Shown here piece after piece: positions 1 through 11,740 of a DNA stretch of 64,000 nt. The stretch comes from Perca fluviatilis (lineage: Eukaryota > Chordata > Actinopteri > Perciformes > Percidae), in the NCBI RefSeq assembly GCF_010015445.1, contig NC_053114.1, positions 19,784,224 to 19,848,223 of the forward strand. Direction: 5' to 3'. The position numbers were made by a program, and so were the translations under genes. Position 1 is the first letter of the stretch. Each line of letters opens with the position of its first letter. A model generated the notes under the pieces. The model was not told the origin of the DNA. It made no database searches and saw nothing but the letters and a program-made list of their open reading frames with translations.

Positions 1-305
1 AGTATGAACAGGAGGAATCATTACAACAACCAAAAAAGTCTTTCAATGTACATTATGAGCATGTGATTGAAATTATTGACAGATTGAAAAAAGTTGAGCC
101 TATAACAATTTGTGTTTTTTAACAGGTGTTTTCACGATTACTCCCAAAACACATTAGTTTAGAACTACGTCTGAAATGAACAGTGAATATACAGTGTGTA
201 CTCTTCTGAAATGGCTCAGAGCTAAATGAGGATAATTGCATAACTTGAAAGAACAGAAAAGTCTTTCATAAGTTTATCTGACTCATAAGTAAGAATGATG
301 AACAG

Positions 306-505
306 GGGCGCACAGACAGCTCAGTTGGTAGAGCGGGCACCCATATATAGAGGTTTACTCCTCAACGCAGCTGGCCCGGGTTCGACTCCGACTTGCAACC
401 CTTTGCTGCATGTCATTCCCCCCTCTCTCTCCCCTTTCATATCTTCAGCTGTCCTGTCAAAAATAAAGGCCGAAAATGCCCAAACAATAATCTTAAAAAA
501 AAGAA
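306..505 (+). repeat. tRNA-derived SINE, full length, with 15-bp target-site duplication
   Basis: A tRNA-like head carries a polymerase III A box (gctcagttggtagagcggg, 319-337) and a B box (ggttcgactcc, 379-389). A C/T-rich body (about 400-445) follows, then an A-rich tail ending near 505. The 15-mer aagaatgatgaacag occurs at 291-305 and again, without mismatch, at 506-520. This marks both ends of the insertion and implies LINE-style retrotransposition. The head and body match the layout of a SINE common in teleosts. It is not a working tRNA gene: the distance between boxes and the missing acceptor pairing do not fit. The perfect duplication suggests a fairly recent insertion. Confidence 0.93.
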
Positions 506-520
506 AAGAATGATGAACAG

Positions 521-2090
521 AGAAATTATCAAAGAAATCTCTTTAGTAGTATCTTAGTCCTAAATTACTCATTTCCTGCACATTTTCGATGCATTTTCAG
601 TCTTGTACGCTTATTCCAATGACATTTTAACTGGTGGAGCAGCGGAGGCAAGTATAACTGAACAGCTCTTAATTACATTAGGTGTGCAGAAATACACGCA
701 AAAAACGGCATTGTAAAATGTGAATGTCAGTCTAGTGTCTACAGTGATATCAACAATACAATTAGCAACTAATTTCCCACATCATCATCATCCATTACAA
801 TCACCACCAGCACCATCATAACAAATGGTAACACACACAATGTATTGTCTATTGTGGGCATCTTTGAATTTTTTCTCGCCATAGTGTACTTTTTATAGTT
901 ACACACTTTAATGTGGGAATCTCCAGCTACCTTGCAGTTTCAGAAGTAAAGATGCATCACCTCTTAACTGTTTTTTTGCAGAAAGAGAGAGAAGGGGGGG
1001 GTGGGGATGGAAGTGCCACGCCAACACATCTATGGAAAGTAGGCCTAACTCAGCTTAATCTGTCCACTCCATTTGAAAGCCAGAAGCAGAGCTTAGTCTT
1101 CGTTTGAGTGAGGACGCAGGGAAAAAAAAGGATATATAAATAAATATAGGCTTTAAAGTTTGACCTCATCTATACGGTCACTTTCAAAAAGCTGTGCACT
1201 TACTGACTGGAATTTCAAAACTGACATCTGACCTAAAGTAAAATTATATTGCCTCTTCCTTTCCAAAGAAAGGGGGGAAAGAGCAATATTAGTATTGCAT
1301 CTGATATCAGTATTTGTTGTCAATGTCTCCCAATCTCTTGTGGCCAGATTTCCAAATTTTGTGGAATCCTGGTGGGATGGTACACTAAGACTGTAGATAA
1401 CATTGATCTTTTAAAATGCTATGCTATCATTGAATTTGCTGAATTTACTGTGGCAGGTACTTTTTGGCTTTTGCACGGACTATATTTGCAGGAAGACAAA
1501 GTTAGAGATGTACTCAGATGTGACCTTTATATGCATAGTCTGCTTCGTGAAAGAATATGAACAGTCGGTCCTTTTTCCGTACAACACACTTCGATTAACA
1601 CACCCGTGGCATAATGTTAGATACAACTTTTGCCTTTTAGGAGGCAAATAGATTACATTAAACAAAAGTCTCACAGAAGATTAAAACTGAACCGCTCCCG
1701 CGACCAGATGCATTCACTTTTGTGTAGATGTTACACAGAAAGCCTGTGTATGCAAAGCAATATGCACACAGTATTTTCAGCACATGCATAAACCCCTGTG
1801 TTCACATTGTGCTGTTACACAACTTTGTCATCTTGAAAGTGAGTGCACATGACCGAGCACAACATCCACTCCAACTATTATCCACACAGGGATGATGTCA
1901 CATGCCTTTTTAACCTTGTTTAGACAGAAACCAGATTAATTCTGTCCTTGCTCATCCACCAGCAATGTCCGAAAAGCGAGCCCTTGTTTCATTATGCATA
2001 GCCATTACGCATCGGTACGTATAGTAAGCCAATAAAGGTGATTAATGACCCACAGGTGGTAAAACACATGACTCGTTTGCGTGTGATTGT
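521..2090. other. Unique-looking non-coding DNA
   Basis: No gene or recognised repeat seen. There is a short CAT/CAC-rich patch near 780-835 and a purine run near 983-1005. Frames open for about 100 codons (for example 1249-1560) have no recognisable protein motif. Confidence 0.5.
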
Positions 2091-2409
2091 AAAAGTATTC
2101 AGATCCTTAACTAAAAGTAGAAACAATACAAGGTAAATATTTTAGCATTCAAACTGTTAATTAAATAAAGGCACATTATTTAAGTTATATAAGTTTATAA
2201 GTCCACTAAAGTATCAAATGTAGTAATAATCATCTTGCAGAAAGAGACCCCTGGGATTGTTAAATGATGACATTTTATATTGTTTGACTATTGTTCTGGA
2301 TGCATTGACGTGTAACATTTTAACATCGCAGGTGGTGGAGGTGAAGCACATTTGAACTTTTTTCTATACTGTTTGGTAGTTTAATCTCTAGCAATGCATC
2401 ATATTTTGA
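2091..2409 (+). repeat. Dispersed teleost repeat, family R1 copy 1
   Basis: It begins aaaagtattcagatccttaa and ends near gcatcatattttga. The block atactgtttggtagtttaat at 2366-2385 recurs in the same orientation near 26463, and the sequence around it is also related. I recognise this as a high-copy teleost repeat, probably a non-autonomous DNA element. Neither terminus is clean here, so the edges are approximate. Confidence 0.7.
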
Positions 2410-2502
2410 CCTCTTTTGTTTGTAAAAATCTTAATTTGTAGAAGTAGCTGGGTATCAAATGAATGAAAAAAGCAAAATATTTGTCTCTGATATGTAGTGT
2501 AG

Positions 2503-2805
2503 TAGGCCTGCACAATTCGGGGAAAAATATGAATCACGATTTTTTTTAGCTTAGAATTGATATCACGATTCTCTGCCACGATTGTTTTCTCACGAAGTGT
2601 AATGTTTATTGCACACATGATCCATGACAAAACAAAACAAATTGGCAGTACCAAACATAGATTTTTTTTTTGGCACCTATAGCACATCGCGCATCACCAC
2701 AAGCCTGTAAACGTAGAGGTTTCAATGAATAAAGAAAATAAAGTACATACTGGATATAGGCTCTATCTGAACTCCTTGAACATGAATATGAGCCGCACAT
2801 GAAGG
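2503..2805 (+). repeat. hAT-like transposon fragment (left end only)
   Basis: The terminus taggcctgcacaattcgggg followed by A/T-rich sequence with 'tcacgatt' motifs resembles the 'TAGGgCTGCAc' ends of teleost hAT MITEs. No matching right end is found nearby. A LINE 3' end interrupts the sequence at about 2811. The family assignment is by resemblance only. Confidence 0.45.
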
Positions 2806-2810
2806 AATCT

Positions 2811-3740
2811 ACAATTCAATTTTATTTATAGTATCAATTCATAACAAGAGTTATCTCAAGACACTTTACAGATAGAGTAGGTCTAGACCACACTATAATT
2901 TATAAAGACCCAACAATTCCAGTAATTCCCCCAAGAGCAAGCATTCAGTGCGACAGTGGCAAGGAAAAACTCCCTCTCAGGAAGAAACCTCGGACAGACC
3001 CAGGCTCTTGGTAGGCAGTGTCCGACGGTGCCGGTTGGGGGTGTGATGAACAGTAGTTGTAGTAGTTCATGGCATAGCAGGGTACTGCAGGGTATCACAG
3101 GATGTAGCAGGGTATAACAGGGCATCATAGGATGTAGCAGAGCACTGCAGGGCGTAGTAGGACGCAGCAGGACGTAGCAGAGCACTGCAGAGAGTAGCAG
3201 GTGTAACAGGGCATAGCAGGGCATGCAGCAGGACAATGGCCAAGGAAACATGCTGGGCAAAAAATAATACATATGGACTCCGGGGAATAAGCCCCCCAAA
3301 GCTAGGTTAGTAACAAGCATTTCTGGAACATGGAAGCACACAGATGGAAAGAGAGAGGACAGAGAAGCTCAGTGTGTCAAAGGAAGTCCCCCGGCAGTCT
3401 AAAACTATAACAGCATAATTAAGAGAGACCGGTTAAGGAGAGGAGCCTGGTCGGGCTAGAACTCTCCCCAACCGGATCGGGCTGTACTGGCCTGTCTCCC
3501 TCTACTTTGATTGTATCGGACGCTGCAACTCCTCACTCCCTAACTATAAGCTTTATCGAAGAAGAGAGTTTTAAGTTTACTCTTAAATGTGGTGACGGTG
3601 TCTGCCCCCCGGACCCAGACTGGGAGCTGGTTCCACAGGAGAGGAGCCTGATAGCTAAAGGCTCTGGCTCCCATTCTACTTTTAGAGACTCTAGGAACCA
3701 CAAGTAACTCTGCATTCTGGGAGCGCAGTTCTTCAGTGGG
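2811..3740 (-). mobile_element. LINE 3' end (5'-truncated), minus strand
   Basis: Read on the minus strand, it finishes with a segment equivalent to 'aagtgtcttgagataactc' and an A/T-rich tail made of ATTGA-like units (2811-2825). This is the usual 3' end of a very common teleost non-LTR retrotransposon of the Rex1/L2 type. Upstream lie its 3' untranslated region with a minisatellite (about 3071-3232) and G/C-rich segments up to about 3740, where the resemblance stops. No reverse transcriptase domain is present, so it is a dead 5'-truncated copy. The clade name is tentative. Confidence 0.72.
3071..3232. repeat. Degenerate GCAGGGYA-type minisatellite inside the LINE 3' UTR
   Basis: Units of about 10-11 bp of the form 'tagcagggca/gtagcagggta' repeat with many point changes. 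Because the unit lacks stops on the minus strand, it creates a false Leu/Cys/Pro-rich reading frame (2883-3341). Confidence 0.8.
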
Positions 3741-4147
3741 GCAAACAGACAGCAGCCTAAACGCAGCAATCCCAGGTACAGCAAAGGAAGGACAGTCACA
3801 GCTAAAATCTTGTGTTAACCAGACAGTGCCTCTCCCGGGCTGTCAGCCGTTCTCTCTGCAAATGATTCTCCCTACAGTGGGAGCGGAGTGACCGAACGGC
3901 CGGCAGCTGCTCGTTAGCTAACGTTAGCTTTCTAATTTAACCCACCCAACGTGCCTTCATCATACTGGTTAGCGAAAATTTGCCGTACTAAATTGTCACT
4001 CATCTGGCGATAGCGATGTGCTTTCCTACGATGTGAAAAGAGCGTGTGAATTCAACATTAAGTTGTTTACATTTAATATTTCAGAGGCTGTGGACGTTGT
4101 TTACTTCATTAATGTGTTTACTGTGGTTAATGGACTGAAGATGGGAG

Positions 4148-4235
4148 TAGGATTCGGTATTCGGTTTCGGATACGGCAGAATCTTAACCAGTGGATTTGG
4201 TATTCGGCCGAACCCCAAAAATCGGGATTAGGTTA
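4148..4235 (+). repeat. Fragment of a 'ATTCGG' hAT-like element
   Basis: The segment holds gattcggtattcggtttcgg and, about 55 bp later, ggtattcggccgaacccc. These terminal motifs are familiar from a teleost hAT-like repeat. The G/C-richer sequence from 3741 to 4147, including the palindromic gttagctaacgttagc, may belong to the same element, but its limits cannot be set. Confidence 0.4.
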
Positions 4236-4236
4236 C

Positions 4237-5719
4237 ATGTGTTACAATGTGCTGCATTCAGTTCACTTGGAAGTCTACCTACGTTACTTTACAATTTGGA
4301 AGACAATATGTAGGCTCCAACATTTTATTTGCAATAGAATAAACTGCACACATTTATAAATAGTATTGAACTCTGCTGAGACACCATGGAGACCTCTAAT
4401 GTGCTGAAAAGATTAAGGCTCCACATAAAAAAAAGTCCCTCTAAGAGCTTCCTCTTCTCTGTCACACACCGTAGTATTGCACCCTTTTCAGTCATAAAGA
4501 TCTTTGAATATACAGTAGGAAATGCCTTTTTATAAATTAGTATGTGTTTGTATGCAGCTTTTGTGTGCGCACTAAGGACAGAAGTCAAGACGTTAACTTT
4601 AAGATTGGTAGCAGCAATATGAATTATTTGTATTAAAATGATGATGTCCATACATTATGTTGAAAGCAACGCTTGATATGATGCAAGCATGTCCTGTTAA
4701 GGGAAATTCGTAAATGTTTGGACAAATATGGAACTTGCAGTAAATATCATTGACTCAGAACAGAGTATTGCTGTAATTAATTAGAATTTAAATAAGTATA
4801 TAAAAAAGAAAAATCCCGATAAAGCACACCATCAAGCTTCTGCTTCAGGAATATGAAAATAGAGCAATGGTTAGTGATTTGATAACTTTGAGGCCAGGTT
4901 GATAAAACAGCTTAGAGATACATTACATGCAGGAATAAGCAGAACAACAGGAGTCTATAATGTGACATTTCTGTTAAAGCAGGCTAAACAGCTGACTTTA
5001 ACTTTTTAGCAAAAACATATTGACTTCATGAAATATGCTTCCAAATGCTACATTCTTATATCTTTCCATGAATTGACAAAAGAATGCCTTTTGAACATAG
5101 AGCCTTCGCTGGGAGCTTCACTAAATTACTCATCTGGCCGATGCCATTGCAGTGAATTAAAATCAAGATCAGTCAGACACTTGAAGAGGGCCCAAGAGTT
5201 TGAGCCTTGTCATTGTTTTCCATTTCTGCTGCTGATGCACACACTGTCATATTTCCCTCTAGTGACTGCGTGGTCTAGTCCCGCTGACACTTTCCTTTAG
5301 TGTAATCTTTCCCTAACCAGTAAGTAGTCGCTCATATTTTCCCTTTTGGGGGAAAATGAAGAAAGGTGAGTGTATTTCTCAGATGTAATCCTCACGTGTA
5401 TTTGACTCTAGACAAAGAGAGAAACTATTTTCATTTTCACCCTTAACAGCCCATATTCCTTCAGGACAACAGTGAGTTATGCAGTGGTGTTGCAGCGAGT
5501 GGAAAGCCCATCCAGTGCAATTTATGTATACGATCTTTTATAAGGAAGGTGCAGTTGTCACACCACTTAGAGCCAGAGGCAAATGTTATTTTTTTATTTC
5601 TCTTTTGTTTCCAAAAACAGACTGGCGTGCCTACAAGCGCACATGCAAAACGAAAGAGAAAGCACCCTAAAGGTTGTAGAAGTGAACTTATGACTGAAGG
5701 ATTGCTCGGTCAATCCTTG
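4237..5719. other. Unique-looking non-coding DNA
   Basis: No gene or recognised repeat. The stretch 5100-5290 has a balanced, non-repetitive composition and could be tested for conservation. A purine-rich patch lies near 5640-5670. Confidence 0.45.
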
Positions 5720-5878
5720 GACAGGCAGGATAAATTAGACTGGGGAAGAGAAACCCCCTCTAGGATGCCCGTAAGCAAGGCACTTAACCCCCACTTGCTC
5801 CGATGGGGTCGCTCAGTGGATGAGACTTTGTTGTACTGGGCAGCTTCCAGCAGGTGTAGATGTGTGAACCGGTGTTAG
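5720..5878 (+). repeat. Decayed teleost interspersed repeat fragment
   Basis: It contains gcaaggcacttaacccccac, a motif widely repeated in teleost genomes, followed by 'ttgctcc...gtcgctcagtgg' and 'gggcagcttccagcaggtgt'. The order of motifs matches the repeat I know, but the copy is degraded and its ends are unclear. Confidence 0.5.
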
Positions 5879-8146
5879 TGTGGAGCAAGATATTCCTGGA
5901 AACCAGCATTTGTATTCAGCAAATCTAACCTGTATCCATTAAAAAAACTCATACCAAGAGTAATGGATCTTTATGCTGCTCTTCTATGTTCTCTTTTGAC
6001 AGAGGATTGGAATTGAACTGCTACTTCTCAGATACATATGCTATTTACATACACTCCTCTTAAGACTTGGTGGTTGGTTCCACATGGGTTCTTAAAGGAA
6101 GCACATTAGACTAAGAATAAAACAAATATGATTTTATGGGGATTTTGAAGGATTTCCATTTAAAGCACATCGTAATGAATAACATGGAAATAAAAGGGAC
6201 ATTTCAACATACAGAATGTAACACATTGTAGTCTTTATGAGCGTGCCAGCTAATAATGTTTGTGACCATGTATGATATCATACGGTGGTGCCTTTTCAGA
6301 TTTGTTCTATTGCCAATAAATTGGAGACTGACTGTGCACTCATAAACCTCAAAATAAAACTTATTCTGCACAGAAACTGTTGGGCAAACATTTGTTTTGG
6401 TAACAAAGCAACTCCAGGAGGTATTTTGTTCAACTGTAGATCAGAGCTTTAGTTTAGTTGGGTTATAAACCTAGGGAGAGGTTTGATCTTGAACTGTAGC
6501 AGATCATAGAATTAAGTATAAATTATTTCCCATGGTGAACTGGATGAAGAACATCGATTAATTGGTGTTAAGACTAATTATGTTTCCTTAAATATGTACT
6601 ACTTCACTAATAGATTACCTTCATCACGACAACAAAGAGCAACAATACTTGGCGTGGATGGCATATGACTTTTTCTGGCAGATAGTACAATGACAGAGAT
6701 AAGTGAATTAGTGGACGTATAATGCTCTTCAGGGAGCTAATTAGATAAGAAGTTGTGATGTATGGCTGCTGGAAGGATGCGTGTCAACCCACTCATGTTC
6801 AATGTATAGACTGCAGATTTGTATTGATCGTATGCTTTGTCTTGTGCCTCAGGCATCAGCACGCTACAGTGTAAGCTGTGAGCCTTGCCTTTGTCTAGTG
6901 AGTTGAGAAGATAAGGGTTGTGATAAATCTGCCCGAGAATAAGCTGTCACAGAGGTGGGAACATGGGAATATTTAACGCAAACATAAAATATGGCTTGTC
7001 TGTTGTTTTATTGTCGAGGGTATAAGAAATGGCAGGGTTTTAAAATACTCTCACCTCCTTATTTTTGCACTTTTCTATCTCTGCAGCCCTGGCATGCACA
7101 GAAGCTTACAGCCCTGCTCATCTTTGTTAGGGCCACGGAGCGGACAAAAAGAAGGGAAAAGAAGAGATGCTTTGCACGGAATGGTGAACCAGCACCTTAT
7201 CGCCACTCAGTAATATGCAGAGGTGTAAAACATTTGGCTAGCTTATTTAGATGAAATGATTTAGTCCTGGCTGTGCAGAGTTAGCGAGGGCTGAATCAAG
7301 TAGTGTGTTGGGGATGAGGAGGAAGGAGGTGAAAATTGGTTTCCCCTATCTTACGGCGCACATAGAGGCCCAGCCTGAATTCCTCTCTCTCAACAGACTC
7401 CCCTCTGACGATAACTTGCCCTGATAATGGATATATGCACCCAGATTTATTTTCTATTTCTTACCACAACTGCTTTTCTAGGAAACTTTTTTTTAATGCA
7501 TGAGCTTTATGGCTGCTTTCAGCTGTGACATTCAGAAAGAAGATCTCCAGTGCCACAGCAAGGCGGGGAACATTTGCCATGCAAAATATAGAGGAGGAGG
7601 ATGCTCTTTTGATGGCTGCAACATTTACTGTAACTTACAAGAAGGCTCTAATGCAAGCTCAGATATATAGGAAGGAAAACTTTATCCACTCTGTTGATTT
7701 GTTTGCCTCAGTTGTCTGCCCACTGAGATATTATCCCACATAGGGAACATTATAGGAAAGTCATATAAAAGACAAGAGTCTCTCTGTTGTTAAAGTGGAT
7801 TTTCACAATCTTTTATTAAGGTTGTTGTGGAATTAAAATTCATCTATACATCAAAACTTCAAATCTGAGGAAGCATGTGAGACAGTACAGTAAGTGACTC
7901 ATAGGCATGACTATAACACCACAACCCCTCGTTTGACCCTATCTCCCCCTTCCCCTCTAATCTTTAAAAAGCTGTGGCTCCATCTGTCATATGACATGTG
8001 ACCCCGCTACATGCGTGGTAGGGTGTTTCAGTGTCCCAGAAACCAGCCCAGCCTCTGTCCGGGGAACAATGAGGTTCCTTCACTGCCTCCGACTCAGGAC
8101 TGTGGTTGCCCCAGGCTATACATCACATGGAATCCCTCATGAATGG
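5879..8146. other. Unique-looking non-coding DNA
   Basis: No gene or recognised repeat. The region 6640-6980 is non-repetitive and contains several homeodomain-like 'taatta/attag' cores. That is suggestive of regulatory sequence but not evidence for it. Confidence 0.4.
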
Positions 8147-8308
8147 TGCATGTGTGTGTCTGACTGTGTTTGTGTGTATGTATATGTGCGTGTTGGTGTG
8201 GTGATGATGGGACTGTATATTCCCCCACTTATTCAACACTGCTCTAAGCTGTTCACCCCATAGAGATCAGTGGCTGCCTGGTTCCGGTCCATATCTTCAC
8301 AGTAGGAA

Positions 8309-8380
8309 GTGTGTGTGTGTGTGTGTGCGTGTGCGTGTGTGTGTGTGTGCGTGTGCGTCTGTGTCTGTGTGTGTCTGTGT
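8309..8380. repeat. Imperfect (GT)n microsatellite
   Basis: A GT run is interrupted by GC and CT steps (gcgtgtgcgt, ctgtgtctgt). A looser TG-rich tract precedes it at about 8147-8200. Confidence 0.95.
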
Positions 8381-9623
8381 CCACTTATTAATAGGCCAGC
8401 CTTTGGGATGATATTCATAACCAGAGCACGGCAGAGGGGATTTAAATGAACACACTGGGTAGATTGGACTGATTAATATCTTAGAGGAGCATGTCCTTTG
8501 ATCTTGTGTTTACTTTGTGATTAGGAGCACAGCCATGGAGCCATAGTATTGGTCATGTGTAATGCATCTATTGTTCTGTCATGATGCTAGCTATATTTTT
8601 GTAGAGTACACTTTTCACTGTAAAAATTTTTTTTTCCAGTATTTTCATAAGACAAGACAAATCACCAGTCATATAAACCTACTTTATATTTCTAGAATCA
8701 AGATTAATTATCTTGCTGGCATCACACTGATCCTAAAACAACAGACACAGCTGTTGTTTCAGGATAGAGACAACAATATGTATTGTGAAACAAAAGGGAA
8801 CTGTACTGTAATTAACTCACCATATTGGCAAAACAGTTTTTTTATTTTATGAAATATCATAAAGGTATATAGAGTGTTGACAGCTCAGCGTGAGACCAAA
8901 CGAGTTGTTAAGACAGGTGTCTTTTGCAGTGCAAGCGAGGGTCAGTTTGTCACTTGCCGTTTTATACATGAGCGCGCACACACCATTCCATTATTAATGT
9001 ATCTTTTCTACAGTCTTAACTTGGTCTCCTACTATTATCAAACAGGCTCTTGTCTTCTGGTTAGCCTATTCTATGTGCCAGTTACGTATTAGCTATATAT
9101 CTAAAGTGCATGTGACCCTGAGCTGACCTGATTTTGAATGTAAAGACTAGCCGTGAAGTCGCTAACCCAGACAGCGAATATCTATCGGCTGCCATTCATA
9201 CTATTGTGTCTAAATCTCAGTATGACCTCCTACTGACACATTATGGTCACTTCATTGTACACTGTCTTTTAGCATAAGACTGTCCCAATATAGTATCATC
9301 CAAATACCAGTATTTCCAATACAGCATATTTGACTCATCATATGGGAAACAGTATATCACATATGATCAAATCACACAGTGTAGGCACATGGGCAATGTT
9401 GCATATAAAAAAAAGTCACTGGCCATGTATGAAATTATGATTTGGTAATATTAAATATTACAATTTTTTTTATTGGTTTACACATGGTTTACAAATACTA
9501 CATATTAATATACACTTAATCAATAAAAGATGTGATGGAGAGATACAAAAAAAATCTGGGCACTCTCCAATGCATAGTTTGCATTATCCATATAAAATAG
9601 AAAGAAAAACTAAAATCTTCGAA
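8381..9623. other. Mostly unique non-coding DNA, possible repeat fragment near 9170-9420
   Basis: No gene seen. The segment 9200-9330, with 'cattcatactattgtgtct' and repeated 'agtat/cagtat' motifs, resembles decayed pieces of teleost MITEs, but I could not find inverted ends. Confidence 0.35.
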
Positions 9624-9922
9624 TTGGTGATCCCATGACCTTTCCACTGGCGCTACCAGCAGGTTGACATGTTTTGGCTTTTAGTTATATATATCAACAG
9701 CTATTGGATGGATTGCCATGAAATGTGTTACAAATATCCATATGGTGCCCAGAGGATGAATCTGAGTTTGATGATCCCGTGACTTTTCTGCTAGTGCCAC
9801 CATGAAGTTGACATTTGTCGTTCAAAGTAAAATGTCTCAACAGTATTGAATGGATTGCCATGAAATTTAGCACAGACATTCATGTTCCGCTCAGGATGAA
9901 TTAAAATCACTTTGGTGACTTT
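9624..9922 (+). repeat. Two diverged 144-bp tandem units of a teleost repeat
   Basis: Unit 1 (9624-9767) and unit 2 (9768-9911) both run 'ttgrtgatccc...tgac', then 'gttgaca', then 'tggattgccatgaaat', then 'gaggatgaat' or 'caggatgaat'. The start of a third unit (ttggtgac) is at 9912. The motif ttggatggattgccatgaaa is typical of a repeat found throughout teleosts. The units differ at many positions, so the duplication is old or was already in the source element. Confidence 0.8.
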
Positions 9923-10127
9923 TATATATGTGTGTAGAATATATTTCTAAAACAGCCATATTATCCTATTAGTAATGAGATGTCGGTTTGTTTTCTTAAA
10001 ACGTTATATTTGACTCCTTTAGACTTTGTCACTTTAAAACGAAAAAAAACAATTTCATGTCAGAGCTTTCTATTCTGCACCTGGGTGTCTGCATCAGGGC
10101 TTCACAAGAAGGAATCCTTTCTTCTTC

Positions 10128-10152
10128 GTGTGTGTGTGTGTGTGTGTGTGTG
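10128..10152. repeat. (GT)n microsatellite
   Basis: Perfect GT dinucleotides followed by a G run (ggggg). Confidence 0.95.
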
Positions 10153-10675
10153 GGGGGTGTGGAGAGGTCACTGCCTAAATTGAATAATTCACAGGAAGAA
10201 CTCTATCTTGCCAGAAAACATAGAGACATAAAGAAAAAAATTGGAAGTCGCTTACTTGAAAAACAAGTCAAATTGTCGACGAACCCTGAAGCTAAAAAGA
10301 AAGGCCAACAAGTATTTGCTAATTAGATGAAGGCTTTCTCCATCATTCTTCATCGTGTGAATGATAACAACGCACAGGTTTGTATTTAGATTTTCAATTC
10401 CTTAGGCTTTTCCAAATGCCATCCCTAATTTTTGACGAGGATCTGGCCTTGAAGGCCCTGGTAATATGAAGCACAAACAATCAATTCCGGCCAATCTCTT
10501 GAGGCTTTAATGGACTTGGAAAGAATATTAAGAGGTTTTGTCTGCAGAGAAGCTTTCTGCCACAGCAGTCGTCCCTCAGCTAATTTGTGTTTGTGTGCCA
10601 AGGGAGGCCACACACTGGGACTCCTGTAACAGGCTCTCAGTCCTACTTTCTTAGGAGCTGCTGCCAGGCCAACAA

Positions 10676-10698
10676 ACACACACACACACACACACACA
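10676..10698. repeat. (CA)n microsatellite
   Basis: Short perfect CA run preceded by 'aacaaa'. Confidence 0.93.
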
Positions 10699-11429
10699 TG
10701 CAAATATGTGCTTACCCACAGACACAGAAAGACTAAACAGGCTTCATTCTGCAGTAAATCAATCCGTTTTCAGTCAATCACATACATTTCAACAATATAA
10801 ATTTGACTTTGAATGCCTTTCTGTTTTGGTATTAATGTTGGACATCTGTGACAAGCACAAGCTTGTCAATAATGCTTATTATCTGCTGTGTGAGGTTGCA
10901 TGTGTTTGTGCAAGTGAGACAGAGAGAGAAAATGAGAGGGTGGCATTTTGGGATGCCAGACTGAATTTGGGGTAACCATGAGAATGTGGGACCAGTGCCC
11001 AATCCCTGTGTGGCGGTCCAGTTGTAAATCTGCCTGTTGTTGCCACACATTGCTAATGAACCTAAACACCACCCTAAGTGTCACCATGTCTTAGCCTTAC
11101 CTCGCTGTTTTGCATAAGAAAAATCAGCTCTAAGAAATCTAATTAAAATAGGCTATCGTGGACCCCCTATTCTAGTTATTAGGTTTTCTGGAGAGCGCCT
11201 GTCTTTGTTGTGTGAGATGAGAGGGCTGGCTTAAGATTCTGACTTAATACTAGCCTGACATTTGTGTTTTTGTTTTTTTCCTTCTTCCCCTGTTCTTCTC
11301 TCTCTCTGTCAGTATTCATTTTCCCTCTCAGCTTGAGTGCAGGGACGAGACCACAGGCTACCTCAGAGAGAAGCTCTTCTCCACATATATGTATTTTTTT
11401 TGCCATATGATGACAAAGAATAAGCCCTT

Positions 11430-11740
11430 TTGCCATTATTTTATTTTACATTTTTCTCCTTGCCCTTGTATCCTGTACCTATATTCGGCTTTCTCTTTCT
11501 TGATTTCCAATTTTCACAGCTGCATTTTCTTCTCCATTTTTTCCCTGCTGCTCACTCATCCCATTCTCCTTCTGCGTTCCTCAATCTTCTTCTTTCTTAC
11601 GCCTGCATTTCATTCCCTCCTAATGTATTTCTCATTTTGTTCTCAATTCTCATCATTCACCATCTGCCTGTCAATTTGCGTTCACCTCACCCCTGTCTCC
11701 ATCCCTTTGTTGAAAGGCAGCGTTCCAATTTAGCAGTATT
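11430..11740 (+). repeat. Pyrimidine-rich tract (low complexity)
   Basis: About 300 bp dominated by C and T on the plus strand, with repeated 'ttctc/tttcc' motifs. It yields two overlapping phenylalanine/serine/leucine-rich frames that are composition artefacts. Confidence 0.7.

Noticed and set aside
306..390. Possible functional tRNA gene
   Set aside because: Has A and B boxes but lies at the head of a SINE with a tail and target-site duplication; box spacing and acceptor pairing do not fit a tRNA.
2883..3341. 152-codon minus-strand frame with repeated LLHP/PCYTLLH-like units
   Set aside because: It is the translation of the minisatellite in a LINE 3' untranslated region.
3865..3935. Palindromic 'gctaacgttagc' region as a regulatory site
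   Set aside because: The same motifs occur inside transposon sequence elsewhere (52330-52450), so it is more simply transposon-derived.
7991..8263. GC-richer frame as a possible exon
   Set aside because: The frame runs into TG-rich microsatellite sequence and shows no splice sites or known protein motif.
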